From Oscillospiraceae bacterium (GTDB lineage: Bacteria > Bacillota > Clostridia > Oscillospirales > Oscillospiraceae): 64,000 bases of DNA. The notes beneath the pieces were generated by a model. That model was not told the DNA's origin. It searched no databases and was given only the letters and a program-made list of their open reading frames with translations. The translations under genes were made by a program, and so were the position numbers. The stretch covers positions 1 to 64,000 of the forward strand of contig SVLB01000008.1 of the NCBI GenBank assembly GCA_015068135.1. Direction: 5' to 3'. This document shows, piece by piece, positions 37,217-47,034 of the stretch. How positions within the stretch are numbered: the first letter of the stretch is position 1; the number at the start of each line of letters is the position of its first letter.

Positions 37217-39409
37217 TTAGTTTTGTCCTCTCCGGGAGCCGATCACATCCCGGATGTTCAGCAGCTTATTGCGGATGGATTCCAGCTCCTCCACATTGCG
37301 CACCTCGAAGCGCACTGTAAAAATGCTGTGTCCGTCGGGCAGATCCTTGCCGTTGATCTCCTTGACCCTTACACGGGAGGTGGTCATAGTGGTAGCCAGA
37401 TCCAGCAAAAGACCTTCTCTTGTAATGCAATCGAGCTCCAGTGTCGTCTCAAAGGGCTGATCATCCTGGTTGGCCCAGCGAACCCGAACCCAACGGGCCG
37501 CAAATCTGGGATTCTCCTTGTCTGAAGTGTTGGGGCAATCGAACCGGTGTACCGACACGCCGAAACCCTTGGTAATAAAGCCCACAATGGCATCTCCCGG
37601 CACGGGGGTGCAGCATTTGGCGAACTTGATCATGCACGAGTCGATGTCCTCCACGATCACGCCGTTGACGGAATGGCGGTTGATCCGTTTTCCGCTCTCC
37701 GGCTCGGTCTTCAGGGTCGTACCCTGCACCAGCTTGTCATTGGCCTGAAGCTTCATGGCCCGGTTGATATCGTCCCGGATCCGCCCCACTGCCTTCACAG
37801 CCGTCAGACCGCCGTAGCCGATCGCCGCGTACATATCTTCCCAGGAGTCAAAGCACAGCTTTTTCAATAGCTGAGGCCCCACCTCCGGGTCGATGGTAAT
37901 GGACAGGGGAAGTCCGATGCGCCGCATCTCAGACTCAAAGGAGGACCGTCCGTGGGCCACATTTTCTTCCCGCTTTTCCTTCTTGAACCACTGCTTGATC
38001 TTGGTTCTTGCCTGGTTGGATTTACAGATATTCAGCCAGTCACGGCTGGGTCCCTTGGCGGTTTTGGAGGTGATGATCTCCACGATATCGCCATTTTTCA
38101 GGGGCATATCAATATTGATGATCCGGTTATTGACCTTGGCACCTACCAGGGAGTTGCCAACACCGGAGTGGATGGCATAGGCAAAGTCGATGGGCGTAGA
38201 GCCTGCGGGCAGAGATACGATCTTACCCTTGGGGGTAAACACAAACACCTCATCGTCAAACATATCGATCTTGAGGGAGTTTACATAATCTTCCGCATCC
38301 GTATCCTGCTGGCTTTCCAGCAGACGGCGCACCCATTCAAAATCCTTCTCGTTGCCCTCACCTGCACCCTGCTTATACTTCCAGTGGGCGGCAATGCCGT
38401 ATTCCGCTGTCTGATGCATTTCCCAGGTACGGATCTGCACCTCAAAGGGAATGCCCTGGGTGCCGATGACCGTGGTATGCAGGCTCTGATACATATTGGG
38501 CTTGGGGGTGGAGATGTAGTCCTTAAACCGCCCGGGAACCAGGTTAAACAGATCGTGAATATGTCCCAAAACATTGTAGCAATCGGGAATAGAGTCCACG
38601 ATCACCCGGAACGCGTAGATATCGTACAGCTCCTCCAGGGTCTTATCCTGGGCATTCATCTTCCGGTAAATGGAGTAAACGTGCTTGATCCGACCATAGG
38701 TCTTGTTATGGATGCCCATATCCAGCAGGCGGTTTTTGATCCGCTCCTGGATAGTGTGCATAAAGGCCTCATCCTGCTCCTTATGGGCACTCAAGGTTGA
38801 CATAATATTCTCATAGCCGGCAGGATCCAAATACCGCAGGGCGATATCCTCCAGCTCCCATTTGATCCTCTGCATACCAAGGCGGTGGGCCAAGGGCGCA
38901 TAGATATCCATGGTCTCCCGGCACTTTTTGACCTGTTTTTCCGGGCTTTGGTACTGCATGGTACGCATATTGTGGAGGCGGTCGGCGATCTTGATGAGCA
39001 CCACCCGGATATCCTTGGACATTGCCATGAACATCTTCCGCAGATTCTCCATCTGGGCTTCCTCTGTGCTGGAAAAATCCGCACGGGTCAGCTTGGTAAC
39101 GCCCTCCACCAGCTCCGCCGCAGTATCTCCGAATCGCTTGGCGATATCGTCGTGAGAGGCGTCGGTGTCTTCAATGCAGTCGTGAAGAAGCGCACCCAAA
39201 ATAGCATCCATATCCAGGCCCATTTCCACCACAATCTGCGCCACCGCCAGGGGGTGAATGATGTAGGGAGAGCCGTCCTTCCGCTTTTGGAATTTGTGCT
39301 TTTCCTCGGCATAGTGGATGGCCTTATCGATCAGCACCAGATCCGCACCGGGCATCTGCCGATACAGGGTGTTAAATAACGATTCGTAATGTTCTTCAAA
39401 AGTTTCCAT
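37217..39409 (-). CDS. relA: Bifunctional (p)ppGpp synthetase/hydrolase (Rel/SpoT)
   Basis: HD domain (HPLAVAQIVVEMGLDMDAILGALLHDCIEDT), synthetase YQSLHTTVIGTQGIPFEVQIRT, TGS and ACT domains. Confidence 0.97.
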   Translation of the reverse strand: METFEEHYESLFNTLYRQMPGADLVLIDKAIHYAEEKHKFQKRKDGSPYIIHPLAVAQIVVEMGLDMDAILGALLHDCIEDTDASHDDIAKRFGDTAAELVEGVTKLTRADFSSTEEAQMENLRKMFMAMSKDIRVVLIKIADRLHNMRTMQYQSPEKQVKKCRETMDIYAPLAHRLGMQRIKWELEDIALRYLDPAGYENIMSTLSAHKEQDEAFMHTIQERIKNRLLDMGIHNKTYGRIKHVYSIYRKMNAQDKTLEELYDIYAFRVIVDSIPDCYNVLGHIHDLFNLVPGRFKDYISTPKPNMYQSLHTTVIGTQGIPFEVQIRTWEMHQTAEYGIAAHWKYKQGAGEGNEKDFEWVRRLLESQQDTDAEDYVNSLKIDMFDDEVFVFTPKGKIVSLPAGSTPIDFAYAIHSGVGNSLVGAKVNNRIINIDMPLKNGDIVEIITSKTAKGPSRDWLNICKSNQARTKIKQWFKKEKREENVAHGRSSFESEMRRIGLPLSITIDPEVGPQLLKKLCFDSWEDMYAAIGYGGLTAVKAVGRIRDDINRAMKLQANDKLVQGTTLKTEPESGKRINRHSVNGVIVEDIDSCMIKFAKCCTPVPGDAIVGFITKGFGVSVHRFDCPNTSDKENPRFAARWVRVRWANQDDQPFETTLELDCITREGLLLDLATTMTTSRVRVKEINGKDLPDGHSIFTVRFEVRNVEELESIRNKLLNIRDVIGSRRGQN

Positions 39410-41427
39410 TATACTTCGCTCTCTTTCGCAGCCTGCAATCGCTGCATAGTGGCACTGGCCATCAGATCCGCCTTATCCTGACGGGGCAGCAGTGTAACGG
39501 TTATGTACTTAGGGGTGCGTTTGGTCTGCACCAGCTGTACATCCTCAAAAATATCCAAACAAGTCATGAGCATTCCCAGGTCCATCCCCTGACCGGACCA
39601 GCGAACCAGTTTCCTGCAAAGGCAGGCAGGAACCTCCCGAAGCTGGGGTCGGGCATTGGCAGCCAGGTACCGCCACACCATTCCCAGCTGGCTGCGGTCG
39701 GGCAGCAGTCTCCCGGCGATCTGCGGATTCAAAGTATCGGCACACAGAGCCCGGTAATCCTCCATTTTCGCAGAACAGGGAGCATTGCAGGAGGGGCGAA
39801 TATCCATGATATTCATCTGTACAGAACGCTCGCCCCGGTAGTCATTGACCTGGGGAGTAAAGGCCACATCCACCAGATCCCCCTGCATAATGCTGGCGTT
39901 TTCCGCATTGGTGGAGAAATAAATGGCATTGAAGCCATACTGCCCACTGCGCAGGCGCAGACGCATATGTCTGCCGCCGCCCACCTGACCCAAACGCTCC
40001 ACCCGAAGCTTCTCCATCACCAAAACCGGCTTGGGGCAGCCGTTTCCGCAGGGCTCCAGGGTCTGCAGGGATTCCACATTGGGCAGTGTCAGCAGCTCCG
40101 GAGGCACCTGACAGTCCGCATCCAAAACCGATCCGGAGATCTCGCCCCGGTAATACTCTGCCGCAAGGGCGCAGATCGCTTTCCGGAATTCCGGGATCCG
40201 GGAGCGGGAAATGGTAAAGCCTGCCGCCAATTCATGTCCGCCATAGCTTTCCAGCAGATCGGACAGGGTGGTCAGGGCGCCGAACAGATTAAAGCCGCCA
40301 TAGCTGCGGGAGCTGGCCTTTCCATGCTCTCCGTCCAGGCAGATCAAAAAGGCAGGACAGCAGAATTCCTCGGCAATGCGGCTGGCGACAATGCCCACCA
40401 CACCCTGATGCCAGGTCTCGTCTGCCAAAACCACCGCCTCGGGCAGTTCTCCCTCCGGGAGCATTTCCATGGCCTGCCGGTAAATATCCGACTCCACTGC
40501 CTGCCGCTGCCGGTTCAGCTCACACAAGCTGTGGGCCACCTCGGCAGCCCTTTGCAGATCCCGGGTCAAAAACAGATCCTCCGCCAGTTCGATCCGTCCC
40601 ATACGCCCGGCAGCATTGATCCGGGGTGAGAGCACATAGCCCACCGTAGCCGCGGAAAGGTTGACCGGATCACAGCCGCTTTCCCGCATAAGGGCCGCAA
40701 GACCGGGACGGGTGGTATGACGCAGTGCCTTCAGACCCCGGTCCACAAATACCCGGTTTTCTCCCTGCAAAAGCATCACATCCGCCACAGTACCCAGGCA
40801 GACCAGGTCCGCATAGGCATCCAGCACCGTCTGCTGGTCTCCCGCCAGGGCAGCCGCCAGCTTAAAGGCCACGCCCACACCGGACAGGTTCTTATGGGGA
40901 TAGCCCCCATCCAGGCGGTGCGGATCTACCACAGCCACAGCCTGGGGCAGCTCATCTTTACACTCGTGGTGATCGGTGATCACCAGGTCGATCCCCAGCT
41001 TTTTGCAATACTCCGCTTCTTCCACGGCTGTAATGCCGCAGTCCACCGTAACGATCAGGGACACGCCCTCTTTTTGCAGCTGCTCGATGGCAATGGGATT
41101 CAGGCCGTAGCCCTCCTCCAGTCTGCCGGGGATGTAGGGGACACAGTCTGCCCCCAAACTCCGCAAATACTCCGTCAGCAGGCAGGTTGCGGTAATGCCG
41201 TCCACGTCATAGTCGCCGAAAACCGCGATCTTCTCCCCTTTTTCCAGGGCGTGGGCCACACGGCCCACAGCCAGCCCCATATCCGTCATCAGAAAGGGGT
41301 CGTGCAGAGGGGCATTGCAGTCCAGGTAGGCTTTGGCCTGGCGGCCATCTGACATTCCTCTTGCCGCCAACACCATAGAGGCCAGGGGGGCATAGCCGTG
41401 ACTTACCAACGTATTGACCGCTTCCAT
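39409..41427 (-). CDS. recJ: Single-stranded-DNA-specific exonuclease RecJ
   Basis: AVFGDYDVDGITATCLL, VITDHHECKDELPQAVAVVDPHR, LSPRINAAGRMG. Confidence 0.95.
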   Translation of the reverse strand: MEAVNTLVSHGYAPLASMVLAARGMSDGRQAKAYLDCNAPLHDPFLMTDMGLAVGRVAHALEKGEKIAVFGDYDVDGITATCLLTEYLRSLGADCVPYIPGRLEEGYGLNPIAIEQLQKEGVSLIVTVDCGITAVEEAEYCKKLGIDLVITDHHECKDELPQAVAVVDPHRLDGGYPHKNLSGVGVAFKLAAALAGDQQTVLDAYADLVCLGTVADVMLLQGENRVFVDRGLKALRHTTRPGLAALMRESGCDPVNLSAATVGYVLSPRINAAGRMGRIELAEDLFLTRDLQRAAEVAHSLCELNRQRQAVESDIYRQAMEMLPEGELPEAVVLADETWHQGVVGIVASRIAEEFCCPAFLICLDGEHGKASSRSYGGFNLFGALTTLSDLLESYGGHELAAGFTISRSRIPEFRKAICALAAEYYRGEISGSVLDADCQVPPELLTLPNVESLQTLEPCGNGCPKPVLVMEKLRVERLGQVGGGRHMRLRLRSGQYGFNAIYFSTNAENASIMQGDLVDVAFTPQVNDYRGERSVQMNIMDIRPSCNAPCSAKMEDYRALCADTLNPQIAGRLLPDRSQLGMVWRYLAANARPQLREVPACLCRKLVRWSGQGMDLGMLMTCLDIFEDVQLVQTKRTPKYITVTLLPRQDKADLMASATMQRLQAAKESEV

Positions 41428-41554
41428 CCTAGGTTCCGTTACATTCCAAACTCCGTATTTCAAGGCATAACACTTCCATAATAATCTTTTTCTGAGTATT
41501 ATACCAAAAAACCCGTGAATACACAATAGGAAACCGAGAAAAAAGTTCCCAATT

Positions 41555-42592
41555 CTATTTTTTTCCAATCACTGCACCGGTAGCCGCTGCCAAAACCGGT
41601 GCCAGCACCATGCCCAAAAAGCCAAAAAGGGAGAACCCCACATAAAAGGCCGCCAGGGTAATGAGAGGATCCAGTCCCAATTGTTTTCCCACCAAACGGG
41701 GCTCCAAAACGGTTCTTGTGATCAATGCCGCCCCATAAATGCACAAAAGCCACACACCCTGCATGGTCTGTCCCTGCAAAAAGCACACCAGCGCCCAGGG
41801 CACCAGCACGGTTCCGGTGCCCAAAACCGGCACCGCATCCACCAGGGCGATCAGCCCCGCCCAAAGAATGCCATAGGGGATCTTCAGAAGCCACAGTCCC
41901 AAAGACAGGATCCCCCAGGTAATGAGCGCCAGCTTTCCCTGGGCTTTGACCCAGCCCCCCAAAGCCGTTTTGGTCTGGCGCAAAGCGGGCAGATACCGGT
42001 CATACCAGCTGGGGGGCATCTTCTCCCGGAAGTACAGCCGGAATTTATCCAGCCGGGCAGAAATGAGAAAGCCGGAAAGCACAAAGGTAAACAGACCCAC
42101 TGCTCCCTTGGGGATCCAGGTGAGGATCCCGGTAACGGCACCGGGAACCTGGGCCGCCATCCGGTCAAACACCGCATTTCCCCCGGCAAAGCTCTGCTCC
42201 ACAGTCTTGGTCAGCAGGGGTCGCACCCCCTTGGGGGCTCCGGCAGCCAGGTCTGTGAGCCATCCTTCCAGACGGCCCATCCCCTCCTTTGCGGTATTTT
42301 GGATATCCGGCAGATCCTCCGCCAGGTCGATCAGCTCCCGCACTGCCAATGCCCCCAAAAAGGACAGCACTGTCAAAAACAGGATCAGGGTCACCGTGAC
42401 CCCCACACCGGCCGCCACAGCCCGGGGCAGCTTCCACCGGACTCCCAAATTCACCAGCGGCTCCGCCGCCAGGGCAACCGCCGCCCCCAGTAAAAAGGGA
42501 ATCGCCACGGGCAGGGCGTATTTCACGCCAAACCACAGCCCCAAAGCCAGCAAAGCACCTGTTATCCACTTCCGTCCCGAGGGTAAGCGCAT
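41555..42592 (-). CDS. AI-2E/YtvI family membrane protein
   Basis: Polytopic membrane protein; LIALVDAVPVLGTGTVLVPWALVCFLQG motif of the family. Confidence 0.85.
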   Translation of the reverse strand: MRLPSGRKWITGALLALGLWFGVKYALPVAIPFLLGAAVALAAEPLVNLGVRWKLPRAVAAGVGVTVTLILFLTVLSFLGALAVRELIDLAEDLPDIQNTAKEGMGRLEGWLTDLAAGAPKGVRPLLTKTVEQSFAGGNAVFDRMAAQVPGAVTGILTWIPKGAVGLFTFVLSGFLISARLDKFRLYFREKMPPSWYDRYLPALRQTKTALGGWVKAQGKLALITWGILSLGLWLLKIPYGILWAGLIALVDAVPVLGTGTVLVPWALVCFLQGQTMQGVWLLCIYGAALITRTVLEPRLVGKQLGLDPLITLAAFYVGFSLFGFLGMVLAPVLAAATGAVIGKK

Positions 42593-42631
42593 ACGGATCC
42601 TCCTTAATTCTTTATTTTAATAAAGTTACAC

Positions 42632-42659
42632 TTGCTTTTTTTGAAATATATGCTACAAT
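42632..42659 (+). promoter_or_regulatory. Promoter for the ACT-domain gene
   Basis: TTGCTT (42632-42637), 16-nt spacer, TACAAT (42654-42659). Confidence 0.5.
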
Positions 42660-42721
42660 TGGTCATGGAAATCCCCCCGGATTTCTGTTGAAATTAACTA
42701 TAATTTCATAGGAGGACGATT

Positions 42722-43162
42722 ATGGCCACCAATCCGAAATATTATATTGTTGAGGCCTCTGCACTGCCTTCTGTTTTTCTGAAGGTTGCCGAAGCCAAAC
42801 GTTTGCTGTCCACCGGCGAAGCCGCCACGGTGAATGAGGCCACCCAAAAGACCGATATCAGCCGCAGCGCTTTCTATAAATATCGGGACTGCGTTCTCCC
42901 GTTCCAAAACATGATGACCGGACGGATCATCACCTTCCAGCTTCTTTTGCAGGATGAAAAGGGTATGCTCAGCAATATTCTGAACATTTTCTCCGAGCTG
43001 AAGGCCAATATCATTACCATCAATTCCATTGTTCCCACCAATGGCTGTGCCATTGTCACCATTTCTGCCGAGACCATGGAGCTGACAGTTCCTGTGGAGG
43101 AGCTCCTGCGCCGGATCCGCGTGACCGGCGGCGTGATCAAAGCCGAGATCCTGGCAGGCTGA
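42722..43162 (+). CDS. ACT-domain protein, PheB-like
   Basis: N-terminal helical region KYYIVEASALPSVFLKVAEAKRLL...SRSAFYKYRDCVLPF, then ACT domain ITFQLLLQDEKGMLSNILNIFSELKANIITINSIVP. Confidence 0.88.
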   Translation: MATNPKYYIVEASALPSVFLKVAEAKRLLSTGEAATVNEATQKTDISRSAFYKYRDCVLPFQNMMTGRIITFQLLLQDEKGMLSNILNIFSELKANIITINSIVPTNGCAIVTISAETMELTVPVEELLRRIRVTGGVIKAEILAG

Positions 43163-43176
43163 CACGATCCTACCCC

Positions 43177-43210
43177 GGCGCTGTCTCATTTTTTGAGACA
43201 GCGCCCTTTT
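43177..43210 (+). terminator. Terminator of the ACT-domain gene
   Basis: ggcgctgtctcattttttgagacagcgccctttt. Confidence 0.85.
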
Positions 43211-43326
43211 TATGCAAGTTCCAATTTCAGGTATTCGGAGTCTCCCTTTTGGACTTTCTCATGCTTCTGTGTCGATTCTGCACGAATCCCTGATCCTCTG
43301 CATAGGATATTGCGGAGGTGATCAGG

Positions 43327-44052
43327 ATGCTGATCGTGCAAAAATACGGCGGCACCTCATTACAGGATGCGGAAAGGATCCAGGCCGCCGCCAAACGCGT
43401 TGCCGGGCTTGCCCAGCAAGGTGCCCGTGTGATCGTAGTGGTATCCGCCCAAGGGGACCACACCGACCGTCTGATCCAGTCCGCCCGTCAAATCAATCCC
43501 CGGGGAAGCCGCCGGGAAATGGATGCCTGCCTTGCCACCGGAGAACAGCTCTCTGCCGCTTTCATGGCCATGGCCATCGGGGCTTTGGGGTACCCGGCAG
43601 TGAGTCTCACCGGCTGGCAGGCGGGACTTAAAACTGACAACAACTTCGGCAATGCCAGGATCCTGTCCCTGGATCCTGCCCGGATCAACCGGGAGCTGGA
43701 TGCCGGAAACGTGGTGGTGGTCACCGGTTTTCAGGGCATTGATGCCGGCGGTAATATCACCACCCTGGGCCGGGGTGGCTCCGACACCACCGCCGTTGCC
43801 CTCGCGGCCTTTTTGAAAGCAGATGTGTGTCAGATCTTCACGGATGTAGACGGGGTATACGACCGGGATCCCAGAAAGTACCCGGATGCCACCCGGTTTG
43901 GGAGGATCTCCTACGATAAAATGCTCCAGTTGGTGGAAAACGGCGCCCAGGTCCTCCATCTGCCCTGCGTGGAGCTGGCAAAAGCCCACAAATTAACGGT
44001 AGAGGTACTCTCCGCCTTTACCGGAGAACCGGGAACCCTGGTTGGTCCTTAG
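43327..44052 (+). CDS. Aspartate kinase catalytic domain only (no C-terminal ACT domains)
   Basis: VQKYGGTSLQDAERIQ, GFQGIDAGGNITTLGRGGSDTTAVALAAFLKADVCQIFTDVDGVYDRDPRK; ends after ~242 aa. Confidence 0.88.
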   Translation: MLIVQKYGGTSLQDAERIQAAAKRVAGLAQQGARVIVVVSAQGDHTDRLIQSARQINPRGSRREMDACLATGEQLSAAFMAMAIGALGYPAVSLTGWQAGLKTDNNFGNARILSLDPARINRELDAGNVVVVTGFQGIDAGGNITTLGRGGSDTTAVALAAFLKADVCQIFTDVDGVYDRDPRKYPDATRFGRISYDKMLQLVENGAQVLHLPCVELAKAHKLTVEVLSAFTGEPGTLVGP

Positions 44053-44113
44053 ATAAGTTTACCCGCCCCATGGGGGTATTATTCACCCCAACCTATTTTC
44101 AACAGAAAGCTAA

Positions 44114-44292
44114 GGGTTGTCTCATTGGGGCGAAACCGATTGTGTATATTGTAGGGACACCCGTCCTCGGGTGTCCGGGATGTAAAAATAGCGCCAAATC
44201 TGCAAGAAACATGCAGATTTGGCGCTATTGGTCGTTTTGGTTGCGGTCACCTCAGGAGAGGTGACCCTACAAAAAGCATTTTGAGACAGCCC
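44114..44292. repeat. Nested repeat: outer GGGTTGTCTCA/TGAGACAGCCC inverted repeat enclosing a family A element
   Basis: Outer arms 44114-44124 and 44282-44292; inner gtagggacacccg...ggtgaccctac at 44151-44270 with central hairpin aatagcgccaaatctgc...gcagatttggcgctatt. Confidence 0.85.
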
Positions 44293-44298
44293 ATTTTA

Positions 44299-45666
44299 TT
44301 ATCTTTCTGTGCCCTTCAGATCCTGAAGCATCTGCAAAAACATCCGGCCGTATTGCTCCCCGGTACCTCGGAACATCCGGGAGCATAGCGACTCATAGCT
44401 GCCGTAATCATAAGCCTGTCGGCAGGGAACGTAAAAATAGTGTCCGTTGGCATAGCCGCAGGTCAGGGTCATGGAATACGGTGACAGATTCTCCACACCC
44501 AGGGCATTGCGATGGAACAGCTCATTGGGGGCCGTGACCATTGCCAGTTCTTCCCCCAGGGAAATGACATTCAGCTCCATATCGTAGTATTCCGGCTGCC
44601 GCATATGGATCAGAATGAAGGCCGCCTTCCGATAGCTTTCAATGCCGTAGGGTTCACCGGCCCGCTTGCAGGCCTCCATATCCTTGGTGGTATCGTATAC
44701 CGCCATCACCTCTCTGGCCGCATCGGCAAGATGGTCCAGGGAGTGATCGATCATCCCCCGGAACACCGTCTGATGGGTCTTCAGGGTGGTATCCTCCGCC
44801 GTCTTCATATATTTTTCCAGACAGCGCACCCCATAGTAGGCCAGCTTCGCACCATGGACCCGGTGGTCCACGGTATAATTTTCCCGTGCCAGACGGCTCT
44901 TGGGATTGATGTTGCCGCAGGCACCCTGAAGGAAATGGACATGGCAATCCAGCTGTGCCCCCAAAACCTCCCGGAAAACGCCGGGATAGTCTGCCGACAG
45001 GTTCTTTTTATTGGCACCGCCGGTAAGCTGAGGATGGGCCTGGAAGTTTGCGATCACCACATCCTTGCCGCCTTCTCTGTGAAACTGCACCAGCCGCAGT
45101 GTGGGATCCGCAGGATCCACATGCTCCGTGGTCTCGTCATACACCGGTGTGCCGAAGCCATCACCGAAATACTTTACCGTACCGTCGGGCAAGGTGTGCT
45201 GATAGTGCTTCACAAAGTTCAGCCCCGGAGCCAGGATCTTGCCGTAGCGCATGGTCGCGGGCTTTCTGTCCTCCCAGGCGGCCACACCTGCGGCAACCAG
45301 CTTCTCGATCAGCCACGGCTCATACCGCTGGATAGACGGCTCCTTCCCGTTGATAAGATCCGGTGCAGAGTGGGTATGGGTGCAGGTGACCATGATCCGG
45401 TCCTGACCCAGCCCCAGCTTTTCGCTGAGCTGTTCCTTCACCGCCTTCACCACGCCATTGTAGGCCCGCACCAGGTCCATAGTCACAAACAGGATGGAAT
45501 TGCCCTGGGCATCGGTAATGGCTGTGGCAATGCCGTGGATGTCTTCAAAGATATTTTCAAAGAATCGGGTGGAGCTGTCAAAGCTGCAGCCGCCCAGGGG
45601 CACCGGCTCCTCCGGGGTAATAACCATATCCCCAAATCCAACCAAAAGCTTATTTCCCATACTCAT
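44299..45666 (-). CDS. Neutral/alkaline ceramidase-like hydrolase, paralog 1
   Basis: GFGDMVITPEEPVPLGG, VTCTHTHSAPDLINGKEP, QGACGNINPKSR; no signal peptide visible. Confidence 0.78.
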   Translation of the reverse strand: MSMGNKLLVGFGDMVITPEEPVPLGGCSFDSSTRFFENIFEDIHGIATAITDAQGNSILFVTMDLVRAYNGVVKAVKEQLSEKLGLGQDRIMVTCTHTHSAPDLINGKEPSIQRYEPWLIEKLVAAGVAAWEDRKPATMRYGKILAPGLNFVKHYQHTLPDGTVKYFGDGFGTPVYDETTEHVDPADPTLRLVQFHREGGKDVVIANFQAHPQLTGGANKKNLSADYPGVFREVLGAQLDCHVHFLQGACGNINPKSRLARENYTVDHRVHGAKLAYYGVRCLEKYMKTAEDTTLKTHQTVFRGMIDHSLDHLADAAREVMAVYDTTKDMEACKRAGEPYGIESYRKAAFILIHMRQPEYYDMELNVISLGEELAMVTAPNELFHRNALGVENLSPYSMTLTCGYANGHYFYVPCRQAYDYGSYESLCSRMFRGTGEQYGRMFLQMLQDLKGTER

Positions 45667-47012
45667 TGTCCTTTCAGTTCTGCCAGCATTTTCAGGAATT
45701 GCTCCGAGATCTCCTCGCCGGTGCCGGGGGCAAACCGGGAAACATGGGACTCGTAGCAGCTGTAATCGTAGCCGTACTGGGAGGGGATGTAGAACCAGTG
45801 CCCGTTTGCATAGCCGCAGGTAAAGGTCATATCAAAGGGAGAATGCTCCTCGGTGTACACAGAATTGGTATCAAACAGCTCATTGGGAGCCGTCACAAAG
45901 GCCAAATGGTCACCCACCGCAATGGCATTCAGGTCCAGGCTGATGGTCTCCGGGCTGGCTGCCTTGGCAGACACGGAGCCGGCATGGTACACACTGGCAA
46001 AGCCGTGCTCTTTGCAAAGGGCCGCCGTACCCTCCCGGTCACCGGTGGTGGCGAAATGCCGCCATACCATTGCAGCCTCCTGCCGCTTGTGGTCCATGGA
46101 GTGATTGACCTTACCGGCAAAATCCACATGGCGCGTGCGGATCAAGCCCGCAGGAACGGTTTTCATGTGTTCTTCCAGGCATTTTACCGCAAAATAGGCA
46201 AGTCTTGCGCCGAATACCCGGTGATCCAGGGAATACTGTTCTCCGGGGATCCGGCTCTTTGGGTTAATATTGCCGGCAGCACCCTGCAGGAAATGGACAT
46301 GGCAATCCATCTGCGCTCCCAAGATCTCACGGAAAGGCGCCGGGAAGTCCGCGGACAGATTCTTGATCTTACTGCCGCCGGTCAGCTGAGGATGGGCTCG
46401 CCAGTTAGCCAAAACCACATCCTTGCCCCCCTCCCGGGCAAACCGCACCAAATGGAGGGTCGGATCTGCCTCGGTGGTATGCCGGGTGGTCTCGTCCATC
46501 ACATGACGTCCGAAATTATCGCCAAAGAATTTCTTCTCTCCGTTTTCCACATTGTAATAGTGCTTTACAAAGTTCAGACCCGTTGCCTCAATATCACCAA
46601 CAGAAACGGTGGCTGGCTTCCGGTCCTCCAAAGCCGCCTGGGCGCACTCTACAAGCCAGGCCTGGACCTTGGGAATATAGCGCTGGATCGCCTCTTCTTC
46701 CGTATTGGTCATATCCGGGCCGGAGTGGGTATGGGTACAGGTGATCATAACAGACTCCACGGGCAGGCCCGTGGCCTGACTGACCATTTTCCGCGCCTCG
46801 GGAACCACCTCAAAATAGGCGCGGGTGGTATCCAGGGTCATAAATACCACTGTTTTGCCGGTCTCGTCGGTCATAGCCGTACCAATGGCATGGATATCCT
46901 CCAGTACCTTTTCGTGCTTTCTCCAGGACGAGGCACCGTAACCGCCTAAAGGCATGGGCTCATCCGGGGTGATGATAATATCCGCAAATCCAACAGAAAA
47001 TGTATTTTCCAT
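45663..47012 (-). CDS. Neutral/alkaline ceramidase-like hydrolase, paralog 2
   Basis: GFADIIITPDEPMPLGGYG, ITCTHTHSGPDMTNTEEE, QGAAGNINPKSR; start at MENTFSVGF. Confidence 0.78.
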   Translation of the reverse strand: MENTFSVGFADIIITPDEPMPLGGYGASSWRKHEKVLEDIHAIGTAMTDETGKTVVFMTLDTTRAYFEVVPEARKMVSQATGLPVESVMITCTHTHSGPDMTNTEEEAIQRYIPKVQAWLVECAQAALEDRKPATVSVGDIEATGLNFVKHYYNVENGEKKFFGDNFGRHVMDETTRHTTEADPTLHLVRFAREGGKDVVLANWRAHPQLTGGSKIKNLSADFPAPFREILGAQMDCHVHFLQGAAGNINPKSRIPGEQYSLDHRVFGARLAYFAVKCLEEHMKTVPAGLIRTRHVDFAGKVNHSMDHKRQEAAMVWRHFATTGDREGTAALCKEHGFASVYHAGSVSAKAASPETISLDLNAIAVGDHLAFVTAPNELFDTNSVYTEEHSPFDMTFTCGYANGHWFYIPSQYGYDYSCYESHVSRFAPGTGEEISEQFLKMLAELKGQ

Positions 47013-47034
47013 AATAAATCCTTTCATAACAATG

